From contig NZ_JAFIQY010000004.1 in NCBI RefSeq assembly GCF_022271435.1, positions 186,001 through 250,000 of the forward strand: DNA of 64,000 nucleotides, in the 5' to 3' direction. Each line of letters starts with the position of its first letter. Position 1 is the first letter of the stretch. Positions 9,758-17,583 of the stretch are shown here, piece by piece. Made by a program: the position numbers and the translations under genes. Below the pieces are notes generated by a model. The model had not been told where the DNA came from, searched no databases, and saw only the letters and a program-made list of their open reading frames with translations. The DNA is from Streptomyces monomycini. GTDB taxonomy: Bacteria; Actinomycetota; Actinomycetes; Streptomycetales; Streptomycetaceae.

Positions 9758-9802
9758 CCGACCGGGCGGCAGGCCCCGACTCCGACCGGGCGGCAGGCCC
9801 CG
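9758..9802 (+). repeat. Tandem repeat, 24-nt period
   Basis: Two exact 21-base copies beginning CCGACCGGGCGGCAGG at 9758 and 9782, in the non-coding stretch between DUF3000 and whiI. No function is apparent. Confidence 0.75.
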
Positions 9803-9917
9803 GCCTGCTCCGCGACGCTCGAACGCCCTCACGGCAACCTTCCGCCGCCGGGTCACTCCAAAGTCGATCAAGCGACCGATTTGACCGAAATGAACCAACT
9901 AAGTTGAGATCAAACTC

Positions 9918-9945
9918 TAAAGTCGGGCCGGTTTGGTGCCGAAGA
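9918..9945 (+). promoter_or_regulatory. Sigma-WhiG-type promoter for whiI
   Basis: TAAA at 9918-9921, 16 bases, then GCCGAAGA at 9938-9945. The sigma-WhiG (FliA-like) consensus as I recall it is TAAA-N15/16-GCCGATAA, so seven of eight bases of the -10 box match. It stands 83 bases before the whiI start codon, and whiI is an established sigma-WhiG target in S. coelicolor. Confidence 0.72.
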
Positions 9946-10028
9946 GGTCAGTGACCCTTCAAAGACGGAGCATTCCGACTCGCCCCCACATGTCGGCATC
10001 CGTCCCGCCACTCCCCCCAGGAGGCCCG

Positions 10029-10691
10029 GTGTCAGTTCTCCTCGAGCAACCTTCGAGCCTGGTCGCCTACCGCCCGAACAAGCCGACGGCCATGGTCGTC
10101 GTGGCCGACCCTCGCGTCCGCTCCACCGTCACCCGCCACCTGTGGGCCCTCGGAGTACGTGACGTGATCGAGGCGTCGTCCATCGCGGAGGCCCGTCCCC
10201 GCGTCGGCAGCCCGCGCGACATCTGCGTTGCCGACGTCCACCTGCCCGACGGCTCCGGCCTGACCCTGCTGTCCGAGACCCGGGCCGCGGGGTGGCCCAA
10301 CGGCCTCGCCCTGTCCGCCGCCGACGACATCGGCGCCGTACGCAACGCCCTGGCCGGCGGCGTCAAGGGATACGTCGTCACCGGCACCCGCACCAACCTC
10401 GGCCTCCCCGGCCGCCCCGGCGCCGCACCCATCGGCGCCAACGCCGCCCGGATGCACCGCCGTCCCCCGGGCACCCCCGGCCACCCGGGCGGCTACCGCG
10501 AACTGTCCGGCCGCGAGGTCGAGGTGCTGCGGCTGGTCGCGGAGGGCCAGTCCAACAAGGCCATCGGCGTCTCGATGGGCCTGTCGGCGCTGACCGTCAA
10601 GAGCCACCTCGCCCGCATCGCCCGCAAGCTGGGCACCGGCGACCGGGCCGGGATGGTCGCCGTCGCCCTGCGAACCGGCATCATCCACTGA
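10029..10691 (+). CDS. whiI: WhiI-like atypical response regulator for sporulation
   Basis: DNA-binding regulator of 220 residues with an N-terminal receiver-like domain (about 20-125) and a C-terminal LuxR/NarL helix-turn-helix (about 155-215: LSGREVEVLRLVAEGQSNKAIG through LTVKSHLARIARKLG). In the receiver, Asp69 in VADVHLPDG occupies the phospho-acceptor position, but the acidic pocket (VVVADPRV) and the region after it look degenerate. There is no adjacent histidine kinase gene. Neighbours (DUF3000 and hemE on one side, rnd on the other) and the sigma-WhiG-like promoter match S. coelicolor whiI (SCO6029, from memory). WhiI there acts with BldM in late aerial-hypha differentiation. The GTG at 10029 has a strong AGGAGG site 5-10 bases upstream. 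The orthology call rests on context and promoter, not on an alignment. Confidence 0.78.
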   Translation: MSVLLEQPSSLVAYRPNKPTAMVVVADPRVRSTVTRHLWALGVRDVIEASSIAEARPRVGSPRDICVADVHLPDGSGLTLLSETRAAGWPNGLALSAADDIGAVRNALAGGVKGYVVTGTRTNLGLPGRPGAAPIGANAARMHRRPPGTPGHPGGYRELSGREVEVLRLVAEGQSNKAIGVSMGLSALTVKSHLARIARKLGTGDRAGMVAVALRTGIIH

Positions 10692-10776
10692 CTCCCGACC
10701 TGGCGAATCCGCCGTCACGCCCGTCGAGGGAACGTTCCCTCGGCGGGCGCCGTGCATACACAGATACCCTTGACTG

Positions 10777-12051
10777 GTGACCGACGCCCAAAAGACCGCA
10801 GAAGACTCGACACTGCGAACAACCGGAGACTCCCCTCCGGACACCCGCCCGGCGCCGGTCCCCCTACTGGAACCGCGCGAGGGCACCCCCGCCGTGACGG
10901 CGGCGGCCGAGGAACTTGCCGAAGTCGTGTCGGCCTTCGCGGCCGGCACGGGTCCGGTGGCGGTGGACGCCGAGCGGGCCTCCGGCTACCGGTACGGCCA
11001 GCGCGCCTACCTCGTACAGCTGCGCCGCGAAGGCGCGGGCAGCGTACTGATCGACCCGGTCGGCTGCCCCGACCTCTCGGCGCTGGGCGAGGCCGTCGCC
11101 GACGCCGAGTGGGTACTGCACGCCGCCACCCAGGACCTGCCGTGCCTGCGCGACATAGGCATGACCCCCTCCCGGCTCTTCGACACCGAGCTGGCCGGGC
11201 GCCTCGCGGGCTTCGCCAGGGTGGGCCTCGGAGCGATGGTGGAGAACGTCCTCGGCTACGCCCTGGAGAAGGGCCACTCCGCGGTGGACTGGTCCACCCG
11301 CCCGCTGCCGGAGCCCTGGCTGCGCTACGCCGCGCTCGACGTCGAACTGCTGGTGGACCTCCGCGACGCCCTGGAGGAGGAACTGGACCGGCAGGGCAAG
11401 CTGGAGTGGGCGCACCAGGAGTTCGCGGCCATCGCCGCCGCTCCCCCGGCGCCGCCCCGCAAGGACCCCTGGCGCCGTACGTCCGGCATGCACAAGGTGC
11501 GCCGCCGCCGGCAGATGGCCGTCGTACGGGAGCTGTGGACCGCCCGGGACCAGGTCGCCCAGCGCCGCGACGTCTCGCCGGGCAAGGTGCTCGGCGACGC
11601 CGCGATCATCGAGGCCGCGCTGAACCTGCCGCCCAACGCGCACGCGCTCGCCGCGCTCAACGGCTTCGGCCACCGGATGGGCCGCCGCCAGCTGGAACAG
11701 TGGCAGGCCGCCGTGGACCGCGCCCGCGCCCTGCCGGACAGCGAGCTGCCGCAGCCCGGCCAGCCGCTGAACGGGCCCCCGCCGCCCCGCTCGTGGGCCG
11801 ACAAGGACCCGGCCGCCGCGGCCCGGCTCTCCGCCGCCCGCGCCGCGGTGACCGCGCTGGCCGAGGAGCTGAACCTCCCGCAGGAGAACCTGATCACGCC
11901 CGACACGGTGCGGCGTCTGTGCTGGGAGCCGCCCGCCGACCCGGCCGAGGAGACGGTGGCCGCCGTACTGGCCGGCCACGGCGCCCGCCCCTGGCAGATC
12001 GAGCAGGTCGCCCCGCTCCTCACCGAGGCCCTGCACACCACCGGAGCCTGA
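10777..12051 (+). CDS. rnd: Ribonuclease D-like 3'-5' exonuclease with HRDC domain
   Basis: Protein of 424 residues. The DEDDy exonuclease domain covers roughly residues 45-220. Motif I carries Asp64 and Glu66 in VAVDAERASGYRYGQ, motif II is ATQDLPCLRDIG, and motif III is RYAALDVELLVDL with the Tyr and Asp of the DEDDy signature. An HRDC nucleic-acid-binding domain follows near residues 240-320 (VVRELWTARDQVAQRRDVSPGKVL). The likely role is 3' trimming of structured RNA such as tRNA precursors. The GTG start lies 85 bases after whiI on the same strand and no strong ribosome-binding site is visible before it. A hairpin terminator follows the stop. Confidence 0.9.
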   Translation: MTDAQKTAEDSTLRTTGDSPPDTRPAPVPLLEPREGTPAVTAAAEELAEVVSAFAAGTGPVAVDAERASGYRYGQRAYLVQLRREGAGSVLIDPVGCPDLSALGEAVADAEWVLHAATQDLPCLRDIGMTPSRLFDTELAGRLAGFARVGLGAMVENVLGYALEKGHSAVDWSTRPLPEPWLRYAALDVELLVDLRDALEEELDRQGKLEWAHQEFAAIAAAPPAPPRKDPWRRTSGMHKVRRRRQMAVVRELWTARDQVAQRRDVSPGKVLGDAAIIEAALNLPPNAHALAALNGFGHRMGRRQLEQWQAAVDRARALPDSELPQPGQPLNGPPPPRSWADKDPAAAARLSAARAAVTALAEELNLPQENLITPDTVRRLCWEPPADPAEETVAAVLAGHGARPWQIEQVAPLLTEALHTTGA

Positions 12052-12057
12052 TCCTCC

Positions 12058-12088
12058 GGGGGCGGACCGGGAACCCCGGCCCGCCCCC
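12058..12088. terminator. Hairpin terminator after rnd
   Basis: Stem GGGGGCGGACCGG / CCGGCCCGCCCCC with one mismatch and a five-base loop, 7 bases after the rnd stop. It sits between convergent genes. Confidence 0.6.
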
Positions 12089-12190
12089 GCCGGCTCAGTA
12101 CCGGTCGACGTACCCGCACCGCAGGCCCGCGCAGGCCCGGCCCCGGCCGACGCATCCCCGCAGGCCCCCGCCGGCTCGGTCCCGACCGGC

Positions 12191-12862
12191 TCAGTCCCGG
12201 TCGACGTGCTCGCGCAGGATCTTCCGGCCCTTCGCGTCCACGTCGAACGTGGTCTTGTTCCAGTCGTTCGTGGTCACCACGTCCACCGACCAGATCTCCT
12301 TCTTCTGGTCGTTGGTGTCCAGCTCCACGGCCGTGACCGTGCCGCTCTTCTTCCCGGTCGCCGTGTCCGCCGCCTGCTGCGCCGTGACAGTGGCCCGCGC
12401 GAGCCGGTCCGCGAGCTCCTTCTTGTCGTCGCCGTCCTCGTTCTTGGTCTGCGGCTTGTCCGCCTCACCGCTCACCGCGTCGACCCGTACGGTGCTCTCC
12501 GTACCGTCCGAGGCCGCCACCTTCGCGTGCCACTCGGGCTTGCCGCCGGCTCCCCGCTTCAGCTCCACCGACACCGGCTTCGAACCCGCCACCGCCTCCG
12601 TCGCGGCCTTCAGCGCCTTGTCGTACGAGACCTTGGCCTCGGGGACGAGCGCCTTACGGGAACGCTGATCCTCGGTCATCTGTCCCGAACCCCCGGAGGA
12701 CTCCCCGGCCGACGGTGACGCCGACGGCGCCGACGCCGAGGCCGATGCCGGAGGTGAGCTCTCCTTTCCGCCTCCCCCGCCGTCGTCCCCGCACCCGGCC
12801 AGCAGGGCTCCCGCCGCCGCGACGGCACACACGGCTCCGACGCCTCGAACACGCTTGGTCAT
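12191..12862 (-). CDS. PepSY-domain lipoprotein
   Basis: Secreted lipoprotein of 223 residues. The signal sequence MTKRVRGVGAVCAVAAAGA is followed by the lipobox LLAGC and then a Gly/Ser/Ala/Pro-rich linker of about 40 residues. Two PepSY-like repeats follow. The first is around SYDKALKAATEAVAG to DAVSGEADK, the second around ELADRLARATVTAQQAADTATG to DVDAKGRKIL. PepSY domains are often found on extracytoplasmic inhibitors or binding modules; the actual role is unknown. It is convergent with rnd and divergent from fadA. The ATG start is well placed relative to the signal peptide. Confidence 0.85.
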   Translation of the reverse strand: MTKRVRGVGAVCAVAAAGALLAGCGDDGGGGGKESSPPASASASAPSASPSAGESSGGSGQMTEDQRSRKALVPEAKVSYDKALKAATEAVAGSKPVSVELKRGAGGKPEWHAKVAASDGTESTVRVDAVSGEADKPQTKNEDGDDKKELADRLARATVTAQQAADTATGKKSGTVTAVELDTNDQKKEIWSVDVVTTNDWNKTTFDVDAKGRKILREHVDRD

Positions 12863-13156
12863 CCCATCGCTCCCATCCGTATCCCTACGGGCACGATAAG
12901 TCCGTGATGTCTCTCATGCCCCCCGACACCGCGCACCCGGCCCGCCTCACCACCCCGGGTGCCCGGCCACCGCGCACCCACGCACCGGGGGCGCGCCGCC
13001 CGCACCCGGCCCCCGTCGGCGAAGTCGACATTGTGACCTTCGCCGCTTACCCCGGAGGGGCTGGGCAGCCCGGTTACCCGCAAGTAGCATGAGGGGCGTG
13101 AAGCGCCTCCGGGCGCGCCCGCAGCAGTGCCATCCCGCACCTGGAGGAGAGCCAAC
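12863..13156. promoter_or_regulatory. Divergent upstream region of the PepSY lipoprotein and fadA
   Basis: 294 bases without a credible gene. Just upstream of fadA, the stretch 13072-13090 contains GTTAC and GTAGC half-sites separated by six bases. It overlaps TAGCAT, which could serve as a -10 box. This resembles a short fatty-acid-regulator operator but is imperfect. Confidence 0.35.
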
Positions 13157-14377
13157 GTGCCTCGTACCGCTAGGGACGTCGTCTTCGTCGACGGCGTCCG
13201 CACCCCGTTCGGCAAGGCGGGCCCGAAGGGCATCTACCACGAGACCCGCGCCGACGACCTGGTCGTCAAGTGCATCCGGGAGCTGCTGCGCCGCAACCCG
13301 GATCTCGACCCGGCCCGGATCGACGAGGTCGCCCTCGCCGCCACGACCCAGATCGGCGACCAGGGCCTGACCCTGGGCCGTACCGCCGGCATCCTGGCCG
13401 GCCTCCCGCAGTCCGTCCCCGGCTTCTCCGTGGACCGGATGTGCGCCGGTGCCATGACCGCCGTGACCAGCATCGCGGGCGGCGTCTCCTTCGGTGCGTA
13501 CGACATCGCCGTGGCCGGCGGCGTCGAGCACATGGGCCGCCACCCCATGGGCGAGGGCGTCGATCCCAACCCGCGCTTCGTCAGCGAGAAGCTGGTCGAC
13601 CAGTCGGCCCTCTTCATGGGCATGACGGCGGAGAACCTCCACGACCGCCTGCCGCACCTCACCAAGCAGCGCGCCGACGAGTACGCCGTGCGCAGCCAGG
13701 AGAAGGCCGCCAAGGCGTACGCCGACGGCAAGATCCAGGCCGACCTGGTGCCGATCTCGGTGCGCCGTACCAACGCGGAGGCCGGCGAGACCGGCTGGGG
13801 CCTGGTCACCGCCGACGAGCCGATGCGCCCGGGCACCACCCTCGAAAACCTCGCGGGCCTCAAGACGCCGTTCCGTCCGCACGGCCGGGTCACCGCGGGC
13901 AACGCGGCCGGCCTGAACGACGGTGCCACCGCCTCGCTGATCGCCGCCGAGGACGTGGCCCGCGAGCTGGGCCTGCCGGTCAAGATGCGCCTGGTGGACT
14001 ACGCCTTCGCGGGCGTGGAGCCCGAGGTCATGGGCATCGGCCCGGTCCCGGCGACCGAGAAGGCCCTCGCCAAGGCGGGCCTGAGCATCGACGACATCGG
14101 CCTCTTCGAGATCAACGAGGCGTTCGCCGTGCAGGTGCTGTCACTGCTGGACCACTACGGCATCGCGGACGACGACCCGCGCGTCAACCAGTACGGCGGC
14201 GCGATCGCCTACGGTCACCCCCTCGCCTCCTCCGGCGTACGGCTGATGACGCAGCTCGCGCGGCAGTTCGAGGAGCAGCCGCAGGTCCGGTACGGCATCA
14301 CGACCATGTGCGTCGGCTTCGGCATGGGCGGCACGGTCATCTGGGAGAACCCGCACTTCGAGGGAGCAGGCAAGTGA
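13157..14377 (+). CDS. fadA: Acetyl-CoA C-acyltransferase (3-ketoacyl-CoA thiolase, FadA)
   Basis: Thiolase of 406 residues that performs the last step of fatty-acid beta-oxidation. Cys96 in SVDRMCAGAMTAV is the nucleophile; YGGAIAYGHPLASSG and ITTMCVGFGMGGTV carry the C-terminal His and Cys. The GTG at 13157 with GGAGGA 8-14 bases upstream gives MPRTARDVVFVDGVRTPFGKAG. An upstream in-frame ATG at 13127 would place the ribosome-binding site inside the gene. The stop overlaps the start of fadB (GTGA), a classic translationally coupled fadAB pair. The gene pair corresponds in my memory to SCO6027/SCO6026. Confidence 0.93.
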   Translation: MPRTARDVVFVDGVRTPFGKAGPKGIYHETRADDLVVKCIRELLRRNPDLDPARIDEVALAATTQIGDQGLTLGRTAGILAGLPQSVPGFSVDRMCAGAMTAVTSIAGGVSFGAYDIAVAGGVEHMGRHPMGEGVDPNPRFVSEKLVDQSALFMGMTAENLHDRLPHLTKQRADEYAVRSQEKAAKAYADGKIQADLVPISVRRTNAEAGETGWGLVTADEPMRPGTTLENLAGLKTPFRPHGRVTAGNAAGLNDGATASLIAAEDVARELGLPVKMRLVDYAFAGVEPEVMGIGPVPATEKALAKAGLSIDDIGLFEINEAFAVQVLSLLDHYGIADDDPRVNQYGGAIAYGHPLASSGVRLMTQLARQFEEQPQVRYGITTMCVGFGMGGTVIWENPHFEGAGK

Positions 14378-16497
14378 GCACGACAGAACTGCTGAAGGGC
14401 GCGGCCGAGCTGTTCCCGGACGAGGTCGTCACCCAGGCCCACGTACGGCACCTGGAGCTGCCGGGCGCCGGCACCTTCGCGCTGATCACGCTGGACAACG
14501 GCCTGGACCACACCAAGCCGACCACCTTCGGCCCGCAGTCGCTGGCGAACCTGGACACGGCGCTCGACCAGGTCGAGGCGGAGGCCAAGGACGGCAAAAT
14601 CGTCGGCGTCGGTGTCACCGGCAAGCCGTTCATCTTCGCCGTCGGCGCCGACCTCAAGGGCGTCGAGCTGCTCAAGCGGCACGAGGACGCGCTGGCCATC
14701 GGCAAGGGCGGCCACGACGTCTTCAAGCGGCTGTCCGGTCTGGCCGTGCCGACCTTCGCGTACTACAACGGTGCCGCGATGGGCGGCGGCGTCGAGGTCG
14801 GCCTGCACTGCACGTACCGCACCGTCTCCAAGGCGCTGCCCGCCTTCTCGCTGCCCGAGGTCTTCCTCGGCCTGGTGCCCGGCTGGGGCGGCTGCGTCCT
14901 GCTGCCGAACCTGATCGGCGCCGACCGCGCGGTCTCGGTGATCATCGAGAACTCGCTCAACCAGAACAAGCAGCTCAAGGGCCAGCAGGTCTACGACCTG
15001 GGCATCGCCGACGCGATCTTCGAGGGCGCGGACTTCCTGGAGCAGTCGCTGCTGTGGACCGCCTCGGTCCTCAAGGGCGACACCGAGGTCGTACGGGCCG
15101 ACGTCGACCGCGGCGAGGCCTGGGACCAGGCCGTGCAGCGCGGCAAGGGCATCGCGGACAGCAAGGTGCACGGCGCCGCCCCGGCCGCGTACCGGGCGCT
15201 GGACATCATCGCCGCGGCCAAGAACGGCGACCTGCGCCAGGGCTTCGACGCGGAGGACCAGGCCCTCGCGGACCTGATCATGGGCGGCGAGCTGCGCAGC
15301 GGCATCTACTCGTTCAACCTGGTGCAGAAGCGCGCGAAGCGTCCCGCCGGTGCGCCGGACAAGGCGCTCGCGCGCCCGGTGACCAAGGTGGGCGTGGTCG
15401 GCGCGGGCCTGATGGCCTCGCAGCTGGCGCTGCTGTTCGCGCGCCGTCTGGAGGTGCCGGTCGTGCTGACCGACATCGACCAGGCCCGTATCGACAAGGG
15501 CGTCGAGTACGTCCACGGCGAGATCGACAAGCTGCTCCTGAAGGGCCGCGTCAACCAGGACAAGGCCAACCGCCTCAAGGGTCTGGTCAGCGGCCACCTC
15601 GACAAGGCGGCCGCGTTCGGTGACGCGGACTTCGTCATCGAGGCCGTCTTCGAGGAGATGGGCGTCAAGCAGCAGGTGTTCGCCGAGGTCGAGGCGGTCG
15701 TGCCGGAGCACGCCGTGCTCGCCACCAACACCTCGTCCCTCTCGGTCACCGAGATGGCGTCCAAGCTGAAGCACCCCGAGCGGGTGGTGGGCTTCCACTT
15801 CTTCAACCCGGTCGCGATCCTGCCGCTGCTGGAGATCGTGCGCGCCGAGCAGACCGACGACGCGTCGCTGGCCACCGCCTTCTCCGTCGCCAAGTCGCTG
15901 AAGAAGACGGCCGTGCTGGTCAAGGACGCCCCGGCGTTCGTGGTCAACCGCATCCTGACCCGCTTCATGGGCGAGATCCAGAACGTCATCGACGAGGGCA
16001 CCCCCGTCGAGACCGCCGAGAAGGCCGTCGAGCCGCTCGGTCTGCCGATGTCGCCGCTGGTGCTGCTGGAGCTGGTCGGCCCGGCGATCGGCCTGCACGT
16101 CTCCGAGACGCTGCACGGCGCGTTCCCGGAGCGCTTCACCGTCTCGCCGAACCTGGCCGCCGTGGTCAAGGCCGGCAAGCGCGGCTTCTACGTCTACGAC
16201 TCCGGCAAGCCGGAGCTGGACCCGGAGGTCAAGGCGCTCCTCAAGCAGGGCGACTCCGTGCTGACCGAGGAGCAGGTCCGCGACCGCGTCCTGGACGCCG
16301 TCGCGCAGGAGATCGGCCTGATGCTGGACGAGGGCGTGGTCGCCGAGGCGCAGGACATCGACCTGTGCCTGATCACCGGCGCCGGCTGGCCCTTCCACCT
16401 GGGCGGCATCACGCCGTACCTGGACCGTTCGGGCGTCTCCGAGCGCGTCAACGGCAAGAAGTTCCTGGCCCCGGGCGTGGCGAGCGTGCCCGCGTAG
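14374..16497 (+). CDS. fadB: Multifunctional enoyl-CoA hydratase / 3-hydroxyacyl-CoA dehydrogenase (FadB)
   Basis: Protein of 707 residues fusing two beta-oxidation activities. The N-terminal crotonase domain (about 20-300) contains the oxyanion-hole region FAVGADLKGVELL and the YYNGAAMGGGVEVGLHC block. The linker leads to the NAD-binding Rossmann domain starting VGVVGAGLMASQLALLFARR near residue 340. ATNTSSLSVTEM and GFHFFNPVAILPLLEIV are dehydrogenase signatures, and two helical C-terminal dehydrogenase domains complete the protein. The GTG at 14374 overlaps the fadA stop by four bases, so FadA and FadB are made together and probably form a complex. A large inverted repeat follows the stop. 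Confidence 0.95.
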   Translation: MSTTELLKGAAELFPDEVVTQAHVRHLELPGAGTFALITLDNGLDHTKPTTFGPQSLANLDTALDQVEAEAKDGKIVGVGVTGKPFIFAVGADLKGVELLKRHEDALAIGKGGHDVFKRLSGLAVPTFAYYNGAAMGGGVEVGLHCTYRTVSKALPAFSLPEVFLGLVPGWGGCVLLPNLIGADRAVSVIIENSLNQNKQLKGQQVYDLGIADAIFEGADFLEQSLLWTASVLKGDTEVVRADVDRGEAWDQAVQRGKGIADSKVHGAAPAAYRALDIIAAAKNGDLRQGFDAEDQALADLIMGGELRSGIYSFNLVQKRAKRPAGAPDKALARPVTKVGVVGAGLMASQLALLFARRLEVPVVLTDIDQARIDKGVEYVHGEIDKLLLKGRVNQDKANRLKGLVSGHLDKAAAFGDADFVIEAVFEEMGVKQQVFAEVEAVVPEHAVLATNTSSLSVTEMASKLKHPERVVGFHFFNPVAILPLLEIVRAEQTDDASLATAFSVAKSLKKTAVLVKDAPAFVVNRILTRFMGEIQNVIDEGTPVETAEKAVEPLGLPMSPLVLLELVGPAIGLHVSETLHGAFPERFTVSPNLAAVVKAGKRGFYVYDSGKPELDPEVKALLKQGDSVLTEEQVRDRVLDAVAQEIGLMLDEGVVAEAQDIDLCLITGAGWPFHLGGITPYLDRSGVSERVNGKKFLAPGVASVPA

Positions 16498-16519
16498 GAC
16501 CGGACCAGCGTTCCACCGG

Positions 16520-16557
16520 CTGCCCTGGCACCGCTGTTCTCAGTGGTGCCAGGGCAG
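16520..16557. terminator. Bidirectional terminator between fadB and the NUDIX gene
   Basis: Perfect 13-bp stem CTGCCCTGGCACC / GGTGCCAGGGCAG. It can extend inward by five more pairs with one mismatch, leaving a TTCT loop. The right arm overlaps the 3' end of the convergent NUDIX gene. Confidence 0.75.
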
Positions 16558-17064
16558 TTGTACGGGTGCGGACGGCGTCCGGCCGTCACGTACGTCGGCG
16601 AGCAGCGGCGGCAGCCCGTACGGGAAGACGGTCTCGGCCGTCGTCGCCAGTTCGTCCACGGGCCACCAGCGGTGACCCGTGATGGAGGCGTTCTCGTGTT
16701 CCTTGAAGCCGCTGGTGTCGACCGGGTACGGAGCGACGCGGTGCAGGAAGAAGACGTCCTCGAACATGCCGCTCGCCCAGGGCAGTTCCGCGTACCCGGA
16801 GGTACGGGCGACCAGCGGCCCGAGCGCCTCGGGCGCCACCCGCAGCCCGGTCTCCTCCGCCAGCTCCCGCGCCGCCGCCTCGCGCGGCGACTCCCCGTCG
16901 GCCACGCTGCCGCCGGGGGTGAACCAGCAGTGCCCGGCGCCGGGGCGGGCGGGGTCCAGGTAGCCGCGGAAGAGCAGCAGACTGCCGTCCGTGCCGAGGA
17001 GCAGGACGCGGGCGGAGCGGCGTACGGGAGCGGTGGCCTGCGGCGGCGTTGTGGTGTCGGGCAT
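16540..17064 (-). CDS. NUDIX hydrolase
   Basis: Small cytosolic hydrolase of 174 residues that cleaves a nucleoside diphosphate linked to another moiety. The Nudix box is complete: GGSVADGESPREAAARELAEETG fits G-x5-E-x7-R-E-U-x-E-E-x-G-U at about residues 50-72. A tryptophan-rich entry (GHCWFTPGG) precedes it. The start ATG at 17064 gives MPDTTTPPQATAPV, just ahead of the conserved SARVLLLGTDGSLLLF strand. Its last codons lie within the hairpin shared with fadB. The substrate is unknown; 8-oxo-dGTP, ADP-ribose and capped RNA are all possible in this family. It is divergent from the NYN-like gene. Confidence 0.88.
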   Translation of the reverse strand: MPDTTTPPQATAPVRRSARVLLLGTDGSLLLFRGYLDPARPGAGHCWFTPGGSVADGESPREAAARELAEETGLRVAPEALGPLVARTSGYAELPWASGMFEDVFFLHRVAPYPVDTSGFKEHENASITGHRWWPVDELATTAETVFPYGLPPLLADVRDGRTPSAPVQLPWHH

Positions 17065-17143
17065 CCGGGCAGCGTAGGCCGCGGCCACGTCGCGCGACAA
17101 AGGATTTCTCCGTGCCCCGCGCCTCCCGTGCCACGCTGGACCC

Positions 17144-17542
17144 ATGAGCACTCTGGTGGTCGTGGACGCGGCCAACGTGATCGGCTCGGTGCCCGACGGC
17201 TGGTGGCGGGACCGGCGCGCGGCGGCCGAACGGCTGCGGGACGCGCTGGCGGAGCAGGCGGCCGACGGGCGCGGGCTTCCGGGGCTGGTGCCCGACGGGC
17301 CGCCCGTCGAGCTGGTCCTCGTCGTCGAGGGCGCGGCCCGGGGCGTGGCGTCCGTGCCCGGCGTGGAGGTCGTCGCGGCGCCGGGCAGCGGGGACGACCG
17401 CATCGTGGAGCTGGTGCGGGACGCGGTCCGGGGCCCGGACTGTGTGGTCGTCACCGCCGACCGCGGGCTGCGGGCGCGCGTGACGGCGCTCGGGGCCCAG
17501 GTGGCCGGGCCGCGGACCGTCCGGCGCGGGCGCGGGGGCTGA
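17144..17542 (+). CDS. Small NYN/PIN-like protein
   Basis: Protein of 132 residues. It begins MSTLVVVDAANVIGSVPDGWW, where the buried strand followed by Asp resembles the first acidic site of NYN/PIN-type nuclease folds. A second strand LVLVVEGAARG and a final VVVTADRGLRARVTALGAQ repeat the alternating beta-alpha pattern with an Asp after the strand. This is the order expected for a compact Rossmann-like nuclease domain. Related short actinobacterial proteins are sometimes annotated as NTP pyrophosphohydrolase, so the nuclease reading is tentative. It is encoded divergently from the NUDIX gene and convergently with the permease gene. Confidence 0.65.
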   Translation: MSTLVVVDAANVIGSVPDGWWRDRRAAAERLRDALAEQAADGRGLPGLVPDGPPVELVLVVEGAARGVASVPGVEVVAAPGSGDDRIVELVRDAVRGPDCVVVTADRGLRARVTALGAQVAGPRTVRRGRGG

Positions 17543-17583
17543 CACCGGCGCCCGGTCCGCCCGGGCTCACCTGCACCCCGGCC

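Larger units (their letters stand above)
9638..10028. other. Intergenic region upstream of whiI
   Basis: This 391-base stretch has two parts. The left part (9640-9830) is GC-rich and repetitive, with several CGCCCGGCGCGGGGA-like copies and the 24-base tandem repeat listed separately. The right part (9850-9950) is unusually AT-rich for this genome and holds several TTGA-like hexamers and the sigma-WhiG-like promoter. No open frame with credible protein features was seen. Confidence 0.7.

Noticed and set aside
9640..9830. CRISPR-like repeats in the whiI upstream region
   Set aside because: The repeats are short, adjacent and GC-simple, without unique spacers or cas genes.
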